Of a stretch of 64,000 bases of DNA, positions 24,237-32,974 are shown one piece after another; position 1 is the first letter of the stretch; each line of letters starts with the position of its first letter. This stretch comes from Clostridia bacterium (GTDB lineage Bacteria; Bacillota; Clostridia; Oscillospirales; Acutalibacteraceae), in assembly GCA_017397845.1 (NCBI GenBank), contig JAFQHU010000021.1:1-64000 (forward strand), in the 5' to 3' direction. Below the pieces are notes generated by a model. The model made no database searches. It saw only the letters and a list, made by a program, of their open reading frames with translations, and was not told where the DNA came from. The translations under genes were made by a program, and so were the position numbers.

Positions 24237-25480
24237 AGAAAACGGTGAAAATAATTTTACTTGCTTTGGTTATCATGATTGCAGGGATTTTGGCTCTTTC
24301 AATAAGACCCGAATACAGCGGTGTAAATTATAACCCCGCAGACAGTCAGAATAAAACGGATAAAACGATTAAGTTCGGCTCGGACGGAAAGCTTAAAATA
24401 TTGCATATTACCGACACTCATCTTAAGCATAACCATAATTCAGACCCCACGGTCTGGATGGTGGAAAGAGCCTGTGATGCGGAAAAGCCGGACATTGTCA
24501 TGCTTACCGGTGATATAGTTTTAAATTGCGACAGCGCCGAGGATACAAAGAAGCTGATTAATGCGCTTATGAATATTTTTGATTCGAGGAATATTCCCGT
24601 GGCGGTAACCTTCGGTAATCATGACTCGGAGCAGGGAGCGATGTCAAGAGAAGAGCTTATGGCATATTACAACACCTTTTCATGCTCTGTTTCCGTCGAT
24701 GACGGTGATGCCCTTTCCGGTTGCGGTACATATAATATTCCCGTGCTGTCCTCCGACGGAAAAAAGGTAAAATTCAATCTTTGGGTTTTTGATTCGGGCG
24801 ATTATGACGAAGAGGGAAGATACAGCTGTGTTCAGTCTGACCAGGTGGAATGGTATAAGCAGACCTCTGATAAGCTTATGGCAGACAATGACGGTGAAAG
24901 GGTTAATTCTATTGTTTTTCAGCATATTATCGTAGGAGAAATCTATGATGCGCTGCAGAAATCGGACAAATGGAAATCCTATGCATATAAGCATTTATAT
25001 AATAAAGAAGAATATTATATGTTTGACCCTGACCGTGTGAATCACGGCACGATAAGAGAGACACCTTGTCCCGGATATGCCAACCACGGTCAGTTTGATG
25101 CGATGGTAAAGAAGGGCGATGTACTGGCAATGTTTACAGGGCACGACCATACAAACGCTTTCGGAGTGGAGTATAAGGGAATAGACATAGTAAATTCTCT
25201 CAGCACACGCTACATAGGTCTTTTCCATTCCACACAATGCGGCTACCGTGTAATTGAGGTGGATGAAAAGGATACCTCCTCTTATGAAACAAGAGTGGAG
25301 CGTATGTTTGATAATTATGATTTCACTACCGTAAAGGAAGAAAAGGAAAAGGGCGATAAGTTCAAATATAAAATGGCACGTGAATTTGCCGTCAAGGGTG
25401 CGGTGCAGAAATTTGCGACGGATGCATACGGTAAGCTTATAGAGGCGGTTACCGGAAGACAGGTAACCTATCCCGATTAA
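24233..25480 (+). CDS. Membrane-anchored or secreted calcineurin-like metallophosphoesterase
   Basis: 415 residues. The N-terminal helix (VKIILLALVIMIAGILALS) is a signal anchor. The metallophosphoesterase motifs are all present: LHITDTHL (D-x-H), MLTGDIV (GD), FGNHD (GNHD), FQHI and GHDHTN, which bind a dinuclear metal centre. It resembles the extracellular purple-acid-phosphatase-like (DUF/PAP29-type) phosphoesterases of Firmicutes, acting outside the membrane on phosphate esters. GGAGGTGG lies before ATG 24233; GTG 24224 is inside that ribosome site. It is preceded by a short coupled leader ORF. Confidence 0.85.
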   Translation: MKKTVKIILLALVIMIAGILALSIRPEYSGVNYNPADSQNKTDKTIKFGSDGKLKILHITDTHLKHNHNSDPTVWMVERACDAEKPDIVMLTGDIVLNCDSAEDTKKLINALMNIFDSRNIPVAVTFGNHDSEQGAMSREELMAYYNTFSCSVSVDDGDALSGCGTYNIPVLSSDGKKVKFNLWVFDSGDYDEEGRYSCVQSDQVEWYKQTSDKLMADNDGERVNSIVFQHIIVGEIYDALQKSDKWKSYAYKHLYNKEEYYMFDPDRVNHGTIRETPCPGYANHGQFDAMVKKGDVLAMFTGHDHTNAFGVEYKGIDIVNSLSTRYIGLFHSTQCGYRVIEVDEKDTSSYETRVERMFDNYDFTTVKEEKEKGDKFKYKMAREFAVKGAVQKFATDAYGKLIEAVTGRQVTYPD

Positions 25481-25647
25481 ATAAATCGGTGAATTGTCAT
25501 CCGACGGACGTAATTTTTGTGATATAAACGGTTTGGTAAACAGAATATTCCGGAGCATAAATCAACAAAAATTCAAAAACATGTTGTTCAGATCGTTTGC
25601 TTTTGAGTGTACAATAATAATGTAAAATTCAAAAGGAGGTTCACAAA

Positions 25648-25998
25648 ATGAACACAAACAAAATTTATGCAGAATCAATCGCAAAAGAGTACGCCCCAAA
25701 GGACAATTCCAAAATCGTTGCACTTCGCAAGCTCGATGCCAAAGCAAAGATGCCGGCTACGGTGTTTACTTATACCTTCGGCATTATTTCTTCGCTCGTT
25801 GCAGGTCTCGGTATGAGCTTTTCCATGCAGGTTATCGGTGGAACACCCCTGTTTACCGCTTTGGGTATAGTAATCGGAATTATCGGTTTTATCGGTATGA
25901 GTATTAATTATCCGATTTACAAAAAAATGCTCGAAAGAGGTAAACGGAAATATGCTTTTGAAATTGTTGAGCTTGCCAAGCAAATAAGTGAAGAATAA
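25648..25998 (+). CDS. Small two-helix membrane protein (often annotated dihydropteridine reductase)
   Basis: 116 residues. A conserved N-terminal soluble part (NKIYAESIAKEYAPKDNSKI) is followed by two membrane helices (FTYTFGIISSLVAGLGM and FTALGIVIGIIGFIGMSI) and a basic tail. The family is widespread in Firmicutes and is frequently labelled dihydropteridine reductase, but the sequence has no reductase fold, so the label is probably wrong and the function is unknown. AAAGGAGG precedes the ATG. It is followed 19 bases later by a TetR regulator that likely controls the unit. Confidence 0.8.
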   Translation: MNTNKIYAESIAKEYAPKDNSKIVALRKLDAKAKMPATVFTYTFGIISSLVAGLGMSFSMQVIGGTPLFTALGIVIGIIGFIGMSINYPIYKKMLERGKRKYAFEIVELAKQISEE

Positions 25999-26017
25999 AA
26001 CACGGAAGGTGTTGTAA

Positions 26018-26614
26018 ATGAACAAAAATGAAAGTAAATATTTCAACACCGCAGTAAAAATGGATAAAGCTTTGATTGAACTACTCGGAAGGAAGGATTT
26101 TGAATATATTACAATAAAAGAAATCTGCGAATCTGCCGGTGTGAACCGATCGACGTTTTATCTTCATTATGAAAACACTGCCGATTTACTGAAAGAAACC
26201 ACTAAATATATTACGGATAGCTTCCTTTCTTATTTTTCGGATAAAGAACAAAGGTCGGTATTTCAGATCGAAAAGTGCGAGTTAAAGGATTTGGTTTTTA
26301 TAACTCCTGATTACCTTACTCCATATCTTACCTTTATTAAAGAAAACCAAAGAATCTTTAAAACCTCAATCAGACAGTTCGGTTCAATGAATTTCGACGG
26401 TGTTTACACCAAAATGTTCAAATATATTTTTAATCCTGTTCTGTCCCGGTTTGATTTTCCCGAAAAGGACAGGGTATATATTCTCAAATTTTATCTTGTA
26501 GGCATAACCGCTGTTGTTATGGAGTGGCTTGAGAATGATTGCTCGGAGGAAATCGACACCATCATCAGAATAATAATTGACTGTGTGGTCGGAAAGTCCG
26601 GAATGAAAGAATAA
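26018..26614 (+). CDS. TetR/AcrR-family regulator
   Basis: 198 residues. The N-terminal HTH (YITIKEICESAGVNRSTFYL, then HYENTADLL) is characteristic of TetR proteins with the TetR_C_8-type C-terminal domain common in Clostridia. The C-terminal half is helical and includes a YILKFYLVGITAVVMEWLEN helix that usually lines the ligand pocket or dimer face. It is in one operon with the small membrane protein upstream, which it may repress; GH13 starts 26 bases downstream and could share the transcript. Confidence 0.85.
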   Translation: MNKNESKYFNTAVKMDKALIELLGRKDFEYITIKEICESAGVNRSTFYLHYENTADLLKETTKYITDSFLSYFSDKEQRSVFQIEKCELKDLVFITPDYLTPYLTFIKENQRIFKTSIRQFGSMNFDGVYTKMFKYIFNPVLSRFDFPEKDRVYILKFYLVGITAVVMEWLENDCSEEIDTIIRIIIDCVVGKSGMKE

Positions 26615-26640
26615 TTTATGCATATTAGGGAGGGCGCCGT

Positions 26641-28278
26641 ATGGCATGGTATGACGAGGCGGTATTTTATCATATTTATCCTTTGGGTATGACGGGGGCA
26701 CCTAAGCAAAATCCTTACGGTGAGCCGGTGCACAGGCTGAATACACTTTTGCCCTGGATTTCTCATATCGGAGAAATCGGATGTAATGCGGTATATATCG
26801 GACCGCTTTTTGAGTCCGTGGGACACGGATATGAGACGACGGATTATAAAAGACTTGACAGCAGACTCGGTACAAACGGGGATTTGGCAAATTTCGTTGC
26901 CGTGTGTCACGAAAACGGCATCCGTGTAATTTTGGACGGCGTATTCAATCATACGGGCAGAGATTTTTTTGCCTTTAAGGATATAAAGAAAAACAGAGAA
27001 AGCTCACCGTATAAAGATTGGTACTGTAACGTAAACTTTTGCGGCAACAATTCATATAATGACGGCTTTTCTTATGAAAATTGGGGAGGACACGATCTTC
27101 TCGTAAAATTGAACCAAAAAAATCCCGATGTAAAGAATTACATTTGTGATGTTATCCGCTTTTGGGTAAGTGAGTTTGACATTGACGGCATCCGTCTGGA
27201 TGCGGCTGACGTTATGGATTTCGATTATATGAAAGCTTTGCGTCAGGCGGCAAATGAGGTCAAGGATGATTTTTGGCTTATGGGTGAGGTCATCCACGGT
27301 AATTATTCCCGTTGGGCAAATGACGGTACATTACACAGCGTTACAAATTATATGCTTCATAAAGCACTTTATTCTGCACATAATGACCGTAATTATTTTG
27401 AAATAGCTCACACGGTAAAGTATGTCAGTGATATGACGGGGAAAAATCTGAAGCTTTATACCTTTACCGATAATCACGATGTGGAGCGTATTTATACAAA
27501 GCTTAAAAACAAAGCACATTTTGCGCCCGTACACATTATGCTTTATACCTTGCCGGGTATACCGTCCGTATATTACGGCTCTGAGTTCGGTATCGAAGGA
27601 AAAAAAGAACACGGCTCTGACGATTCGTTAAGACCTGAGCTCAGATATGAGGATTACAGGGATGAGATAAAAACAAATCCCTGCACACAGCTTATTTCCG
27701 CTCTCGGTAAAATCCGCCGTAACACACCTGCACTCTACTGCGGTGATTATAAGGAGCTGATTCTCCAAAATACGTATTTCGTTTACGAGAGAGTTTTTGA
27801 CGGCAAAAGTGTAATCATCACCGTTAACAATGCAGATACTGATGTTACGGTGAATTTGTCCTGCGTCAAGGCAAAGGAATATGTGGGAGCGTTATCGGGT
27901 GAAAGGGTTTCCGTGACAGACGGGAAAATTCAGCTTAAGATTGACGCAAATTACGGCGAAATATGGCTTCCCGATGCTCGTAAGCAAGAAAGCCCGATAC
28001 CTATAAAAAAAGAAAAGACAGAAAAGGTGCCGACTCCTATAATTTTCACAGAAAAGTCTGTCAGAACCGAAACTGTTAAAGCTCCCGAAGAAAAAAAGCC
28101 TGATGTGACAACAGCTGTTTCCGATAAGCCTTATGAGGAAATGACTGTAGAAGAGCTTCAGTCGGCAATTCTCGAAAAAATGAAGCGGAACGGGCCCGTA
28201 ACCGATTATATGCTCGGTACGGTTATGGAAAATAGGCATCACGGCTCTTTGGTAAATTGGGTCAAAAGCTTTCAGTGA
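26641..28278 (+). CDS. GH13 alpha-amylase-family enzyme with an extra C-terminal module
   Basis: 545 residues, no signal peptide, so cytoplasmic. The (beta/alpha)8 GH13 regions are clear: ILDGVFNH (region I), DGIRLDAAD with nucleophile D187, LMGEV with acid/base E216, and FTDNHD with D280. It resembles cyclomaltodextrinase/neopullulanase-like enzymes acting on small alpha-glucans. After a short beta domain (about 370-450), a Lys/Pro/Glu-rich linker leads to a 45-residue module (MTVEELQSAILEKMKRNGPV...) that is unusual for this family. The start is AGGGAGGG before ATG. The NifU-like gene follows 52 bases later. Confidence 0.85.
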   Translation: MAWYDEAVFYHIYPLGMTGAPKQNPYGEPVHRLNTLLPWISHIGEIGCNAVYIGPLFESVGHGYETTDYKRLDSRLGTNGDLANFVAVCHENGIRVILDGVFNHTGRDFFAFKDIKKNRESSPYKDWYCNVNFCGNNSYNDGFSYENWGGHDLLVKLNQKNPDVKNYICDVIRFWVSEFDIDGIRLDAADVMDFDYMKALRQAANEVKDDFWLMGEVIHGNYSRWANDGTLHSVTNYMLHKALYSAHNDRNYFEIAHTVKYVSDMTGKNLKLYTFTDNHDVERIYTKLKNKAHFAPVHIMLYTLPGIPSVYYGSEFGIEGKKEHGSDDSLRPELRYEDYRDEIKTNPCTQLISALGKIRRNTPALYCGDYKELILQNTYFVYERVFDGKSVIITVNNADTDVTVNLSCVKAKEYVGALSGERVSVTDGKIQLKIDANYGEIWLPDARKQESPIPIKKEKTEKVPTPIIFTEKSVRTETVKAPEEKKPDVTTAVSDKPYEEMTVEELQSAILEKMKRNGPVTDYMLGTVMENRHHGSLVNWVKSFQ

Positions 28279-28330
28279 AAAAACTGTTCGGCAAATATAA
28301 AATATCCGTAAAAAACGAGAGGGATGAATT

Positions 28331-28567
28331 ATGAAAGATTACATCGAAAAGGTTATTAAGCCCAAACTTCAGGGTGACGGCGGAGAAATAGATTTTCTTT
28401 CCCATGAAGACGGGATTCTCACTGTCCTTTTACAGGGAGAATGCTCAAAGTGCCTTATCGTCGAACGCTGTATCGCCTGGATTGAGGGGGAGATTTTGCG
28501 TGATAAGGGTGAAAGGGTAAGGATTATCGCTCAAAAGAAAAAGCCCTTCTTTTGGGACAAAGATTAA
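28331..28567 (+). CDS. NifU C-terminal-like Fe-S scaffold domain protein
   Basis: 78 residues. The string VIKPKLQGDGGEIDFLS matches the start of the NifU/Nfu C-terminal domain, and ECSKC supplies the CxxC pair that holds a [4Fe-4S] cluster between two subunits; the usual GCPxS is altered to KCLIVERC, giving a third nearby Cys. It probably delivers Fe-S clusters. The location between two glycosidase genes, 14 bases before the mannosidase, has no obvious functional reason; it may simply share the transcript. Confidence 0.75.
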   Translation: MKDYIEKVIKPKLQGDGGEIDFLSHEDGILTVLLQGECSKCLIVERCIAWIEGEILRDKGERVRIIAQKKKPFFWDKD

Positions 28568-28581
28568 GGCGGTGAAAGGTT

Positions 28582-31530
28582 ATGGCACATATTAAGGTTG
28601 TAAGAAGAAGCATGAGACCCGAAGAGTGGACGGATTTGCGCTTCGGTTGGCTTAAAAGATATATATACGAAGAAAAATACGAAATAGAGAATCTCAAAGT
28701 ACGGGATGCACGTCAAACCTCCGAGATGCAGTATGAGTATTATCCTGAGGGATGGAGAGAGCTGCGCAGGGGAGATATGTACTTCACACCCGACGGCACT
28801 GCTTTTTTTGATGCTGAGGTGAAAATCCCTAGGCACTTAAAGGATAAAGAGCTTTGGCTTTCGCTGAAAACTGCCGCTGAGATCATCGTCAAGGTAAACG
28901 GCAGATATGTGGGCGGTGTGGACCCTAACCGTGACAGAATACTGCTGACACCTTACATCGATTCTGATGTGCTTCATTTTGAAATGGAGGGCTACAACCG
29001 TTCCAAGCCTGACGACGAGCGTAACCCCGAATCACTTTCCGTAAGAGGCTGCCGCCAAATTTTTGAGGGAGCATATCTTGCCACAGTCAACCACACTGTT
29101 CTTGATTTGGTTTATGATCTTGAATTGCTTTTAGATATTGCGAAAAGTGAGCTTTTTAATGAGGATTACCGCAGCTTCCTTAACCGTGAAATCAATAATG
29201 CACTTAACCTTATTGATTTTGACGAGCTTAAAAATGAAGATGTGGCAAAGGCTAAAAAGTACGTTGACGATGTAATTTACGCCAATGACGATTACAAGGG
29301 TAACGGAGATGTGGCACTGATTGCCCATTCTCATCTCGATATCGCATATTATTGGAGAAGAATTCATTCGGTTCAGAAAAATTTGCGTACCGTTCTTATC
29401 CAACTTCGTCTTATGGACAGATATCCCGATTTCAAATATACTCATACGCAGGCATATACCTATGAAATGTTGGAAAAGTATTATCCCGATGTGTTTGAGG
29501 AGCTGAAGGAAAAGGTTGCGAAGGGTCAGTTTGAGCCTGTGGGTGCTATGTATGTGGAGCCCGACTGCAACATTCCTGCGGCGGAAAGCTTAATACGTCA
29601 GTTTATGTACGGTCAGCATTATTTCCGTGAAAAATTCGGTATGACAGTTAAAAATTGCTGGCTTCCCGACGTTTTCGGAAACAGTTGGATTTTGCCGCAG
29701 ATACTTAAAAAAAGCGGAGTTGATTATTTCGTTTCAAATAAAATGTCAACCTGGAACGATACAAACCGTTTTCCGCATAATAATTTTATATGGAAGGGCA
29801 TCGACGGAAGCGAGGTTTACGCCTGTGTACCGCCCACGCATTTTATAACATGGAACATGCCTTCACAGATTCAGGAAAACTGGGAAGCTTATCAGGATAA
29901 AAATCAGGGCGGACAGACCATGTCGATGTTCGGATACGGTGACGGCGGCAGCGGATGCACGGAGGAAATGATTGAGGTAATGCACCGCTTTAATAAGCTT
30001 TCTGTCATGCCGAAAACCGAGCACATCGGCGGTCAGGAATTTCTCGAAAAAAATCTCAAGGACAACAAAAATCTCGCCAAATGGGACGGAGATCTTTATC
30101 TCGAAATGCACCGAGGTACCTTCACCACTAAATCGAGAATGAAACGGTATAACCGTCAGTTGGAATATAAGCTGCGTGAGGCGGAAATTATTTCCACTCT
30201 CCGCCATCTGAAGGGTGAGGAGTATCCGGCCGGGGAAATCCGTGAGCTTTATAAAAGACTGCTCATAAATCAGTTTCATGACATTCTTCCCGGCAGTCAC
30301 ATCACTCCCGTTTACCGTGATGCTATGGCTGATTATGAGGAAATCGATCAGAAGTTGGACAGGATTATCGGCACGGGCAGCAGATATTTCAATTCTCTCA
30401 ATTTCACGCGAAAGCACCTTGCCTTTATACCCGACGAAAAAGGGGATAGTACCCGCTACGGTAAAAAAGGAAATTGGTTAATTCCTTATCTGCCTGCTCT
30501 TTCCTCCGGAGAAATAAAAAAAGAGGAATACAAAGACGAGTGGATTACAGTGGGCGAAAAGGTTATTACTCCCTTTTATGAAATCGGGTTTAATCCCGAC
30601 GGAAGCATAAACAGTCTTTATGACCGGGAGCTTGACCGTGAATGGGTAAAAGGTGAATTCAATAAGCTTAAGCTTTACAAGGACAATCCCGGTGTTTACG
30701 ATGCATGGGATATTCTTCCGAATTATACGGACCGTGAGATTGAGTTCAAAGTCGTTTCACCCTTAGAGGTGATTGAGAAAAATTCAGAGGCAGTTTCCTT
30801 TGCCTGTACTCTTGCCACAGATAAAAGCGAATGGAAGCGTATTATCAGAGTTTTCCGTCAGTCGAGAGGCATCGAGGTCGAAAATGTCGTTGATTGGAAC
30901 GAAAGGCATGTCCTTGCCAAAGCTCAGTTTGATTGTAATGTGCTGACCAGAAAAGCCGTTTGCGACACAAGTGCGGGCTTCACCGAAAGAGAAACACACA
31001 GAAATACCACCTGGCAGCAGGCACGCTTTGAGGTTTGCCATCACAAATGGGTCGATATGGCAGAAACTGACGGCGGTATAGCTCTCATTAACGATTCGAA
31101 ATACGGTGTGGGTCTTTTGGAAAATTCGATGAGTCTCAGTCTTTTACGTGCGACGGTCCGTCCCGACGTAAACGGCGACCGCGGACATCATGAATTCAGC
31201 TATATGATTTATCCTCACGGTGACGATTTCATAAAGGCTGAAATCAATAATATTGCTTATGAATATAATATTCCTCTTTGCAAAGCTGATGTATCGGGTG
31301 AAAGCATTTTCGGTGACCTTTATATGCAGACGATGAAAATGAGCGAAAAGGGTGACACGGTTGTTGTCCGTCTTTCCGAACAAAACGGCAAAAGAGGCAG
31401 AATAAAGCTCGGCAAAAAGGTCAAGCTTCTCAATTTCCTTGAGGATACCGTGGGCGAAGTCGATGTGATCGAATATAAGCCTTTTGAAATTATAACAATA
31501 GGAATGGAAAGTACAGCTGTCGTTAAATAA
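28582..31530 (+). CDS. GH38 alpha-mannosidase
   Basis: 982 residues, a typical bacterial class II alpha-mannosidase without signal peptide. The zinc-binding HSHLDIAYYWRR (H249, D253) and the nucleophile WLPDVFGNS (D363) are intact; LINQFHDILPGSHI supplies the late His-containing motif of the helical bundle, followed by large beta domains. It cleaves alpha-mannosyl linkages, for example from N-glycan or yeast mannan fragments, in the cytoplasm. AAGGCGGTGAAAGG lies before the ATG. It is the last gene of the GH13-NifU-GH38 run, closed by a terminator. Confidence 0.9.
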   Translation: MAHIKVVRRSMRPEEWTDLRFGWLKRYIYEEKYEIENLKVRDARQTSEMQYEYYPEGWRELRRGDMYFTPDGTAFFDAEVKIPRHLKDKELWLSLKTAAEIIVKVNGRYVGGVDPNRDRILLTPYIDSDVLHFEMEGYNRSKPDDERNPESLSVRGCRQIFEGAYLATVNHTVLDLVYDLELLLDIAKSELFNEDYRSFLNREINNALNLIDFDELKNEDVAKAKKYVDDVIYANDDYKGNGDVALIAHSHLDIAYYWRRIHSVQKNLRTVLIQLRLMDRYPDFKYTHTQAYTYEMLEKYYPDVFEELKEKVAKGQFEPVGAMYVEPDCNIPAAESLIRQFMYGQHYFREKFGMTVKNCWLPDVFGNSWILPQILKKSGVDYFVSNKMSTWNDTNRFPHNNFIWKGIDGSEVYACVPPTHFITWNMPSQIQENWEAYQDKNQGGQTMSMFGYGDGGSGCTEEMIEVMHRFNKLSVMPKTEHIGGQEFLEKNLKDNKNLAKWDGDLYLEMHRGTFTTKSRMKRYNRQLEYKLREAEIISTLRHLKGEEYPAGEIRELYKRLLINQFHDILPGSHITPVYRDAMADYEEIDQKLDRIIGTGSRYFNSLNFTRKHLAFIPDEKGDSTRYGKKGNWLIPYLPALSSGEIKKEEYKDEWITVGEKVITPFYEIGFNPDGSINSLYDRELDREWVKGEFNKLKLYKDNPGVYDAWDILPNYTDREIEFKVVSPLEVIEKNSEAVSFACTLATDKSEWKRIIRVFRQSRGIEVENVVDWNERHVLAKAQFDCNVLTRKAVCDTSAGFTERETHRNTTWQQARFEVCHHKWVDMAETDGGIALINDSKYGVGLLENSMSLSLLRATVRPDVNGDRGHHEFSYMIYPHGDDFIKAEINNIAYEYNIPLCKADVSGESIFGDLYMQTMKMSEKGDTVVVRLSEQNGKRGRIKLGKKVKLLNFLEDTVGEVDVIEYKPFEIITIGMESTAVVK

Positions 31531-31553
31531 TTTTTAAATCAAAATATGAGTGT

Positions 31554-31610
31554 AAACAAGCATCTTTTTGATATGCCTTATCGTATGTCGGCATAAGGTG
31601 CTTGTTTTTT
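31554..31610 (+). terminator. Intrinsic terminator
   Basis: AAACAAGCA (31554-31562) pairs with TGCTTGTTT (31599-31607); an inner GCCTTAT/ATAAGG stem extends it. Seven T residues follow. Confidence 0.8.
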
Positions 31611-31732
31611 TGTTTCACGAGCATTTTTTTGAGTTACAAATCATCGTAAGTTGTCTAATCGCTATTGCAAAATGGGACAAAGGGCATTAAAATGTTAATA
31701 GAAATTAAAAATTATTAAAAGGCGGTTAAAAA

Positions 31733-32284
31733 ATGAAAAGGCAGAGTGCTACGGAAAAAATTGAAAAAGCATACTTTGAGATGCTGGAAAATACGCACTA
31801 CAGTAAAATTACCGTTACGGACATAATCCGTAAAGCCGAAATCAGCCGCACCACCTTTTATCGCCATTATGTGGATGTTTTCGATATGCATCAGAAAGTA
31901 TCGGACAAGCTTGCCCGCTGTATAATAGAGGAATGTGCCGTGCTGATAATGAAAGCTCGCAGTGAGCAGGATTATTTCGACGAGGTGCTCAAAATATTAA
32001 ATACACAGGAGAAATACATTCTTCTTATATCCGGTGAAAACGGAAGCCGCTACTTTTTCGAATCGATGCTCCGCTGCGCGCAGGAGCTGGTCCCCCGTAT
32101 CTTTGCACACTGCAGCGAAGAGTTTCTTTTTCGTCTGCGCTTTATAACCATCGCCATGATTGGCGTTTATGTCCGCGATGTGCTTGACGGAAGAGAGCAT
32201 AGCCCTGATTATATCAAATTATGTAAAGAGCTGATTAATTATGATGAGCTGTCAGGAGGTATCTATTATGCCGGCGAGTGTTGA
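31733..32284 (+). CDS. TetR/AcrR-family regulator
   Basis: 183 residues. The HTH is KITVTDIIRKAEISRTTFYR followed by HYVDVFDM, the TetR consensus; the rest is a helical ligand or dimerisation domain. A degenerate GGCGG lies before the ATG. The end overlaps the start of a second TetR gene by 17 bases, so both are co-translated. Targets could be the adjacent mannosidase run or the secreted protein downstream; the sequence does not say which. Confidence 0.85.
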   Translation: MKRQSATEKIEKAYFEMLENTHYSKITVTDIIRKAEISRTTFYRHYVDVFDMHQKVSDKLARCIIEECAVLIMKARSEQDYFDEVLKILNTQEKYILLISGENGSRYFFESMLRCAQELVPRIFAHCSEEFLFRLRFITIAMIGVYVRDVLDGREHSPDYIKLCKELINYDELSGGIYYAGEC

Positions 32285-32798
32285 AGAGAAGTTAAGAATA
32301 ACTCTGGCGAAGCTTGCTGAGAGCGAAAAAGAAAAAATTTCCGTTTCCGCCCTATGTGAGATAGCGGGAGTTTCCAGAGCAAGCTTTTACCTTTATTATG
32401 AGGATTTAGAAGATCTTGTCAAAAAAACAAGAATTTATATCATCAACAGGCTTGACGAACAGTTGGGTGTATTGCTCGATGTAAAGGACGGGAAGAGCTT
32501 CAGCGAAAATTCACTGATTTTGAACGAAGCAGATATAGCTTTGCTTAAAGGTTTTACGGGAAAGCATATTTATTGGGAATTTGCCGTCGATGCAAACAGG
32601 ATACTTTGGCCGAGATACGAAAAAAAGATGATCGAGCGGTGGGGCGAGGAATACTACAATGAGAACAAAGAAAAATTTGAGTTTGTTCTGAACGGCGGAA
32701 TTGCTACCCTTTATTTCGACTTGCTTAATTTCGATAAAAAAACATATGAGAAAAATATGCACAGAATATGGGAAATAGCCTGCGAATTTTTCAATTGA
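32268..32798 (+). CDS. Second TetR/AcrR-like regulator, overlapping the first
   Basis: 176 residues from ATG 32268 with GTCAGGAGGT seven bases upstream, inside the end of the preceding gene. The HTH KISVSALCEIAGVSRASFYL is followed by YYEDLEDLV, again TetR-type, but the C-terminal half (about 115 residues) differs from its neighbour. Two tandem, overlapping TetR genes suggest a heteromeric or two-input switch, which is inference. It ends 26 bases before a large inverted repeat that precedes the big secreted-protein gene. Confidence 0.8.
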   Translation: MPASVEEKLRITLAKLAESEKEKISVSALCEIAGVSRASFYLYYEDLEDLVKKTRIYIINRLDEQLGVLLDVKDGKSFSENSLILNEADIALLKGFTGKHIYWEFAVDANRILWPRYEKKMIERWGEEYYNENKEKFEFVLNGGIATLYFDLLNFDKKTYEKNMHRIWEIACEFFN

Positions 32799-32823
32799 TA
32801 TTTTCGTGAAATATAATAAAATT

Positions 32824-32882
32824 CAAGTAACAAAACGGATATTTTTGTCTGCAATTGACAATATGCCGATTTTTGTTACTTG
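32824..32882. repeat. 12-bp inverted repeat upstream of the large secreted-protein gene
   Basis: CAAGTAACAAAA (32824-32835) and TTTTGTTACTTG (32871-32882) are perfect arms around 35 bases that contain a nested TTGTC/GACAA. The right arm runs into the -35 of the next promoter. It could terminate the TetR operon or bind a TetR dimer pair. Confidence 0.6.
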
Positions 32883-32909
32883 TTTTGTTTTTGCGGTGAG
32901 GGTTATAAT
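32880..32909 (+). promoter_or_regulatory. Promoter of the large secreted-protein gene
   Basis: TTGTTT (32880-32885), 18-bp spacer, TATAAT (32904-32909), about 65 bases before the ATG. The -35 overlaps the right arm of the inverted repeat. Confidence 0.55.
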
Positions 32910-32974
32910 GAGTATGACGAGTTTGTGAACAGTGACACAGACAAGTATCATCATTATTTAAGGAGGAACTATTT

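Noticed and set aside
24133..24333. Lipoprotein-like ORF with a LLSFLTGC string
   Set aside because: It starts inside the leader ORF, overlaps the phosphoesterase start in another frame and has no ribosome site of its own.
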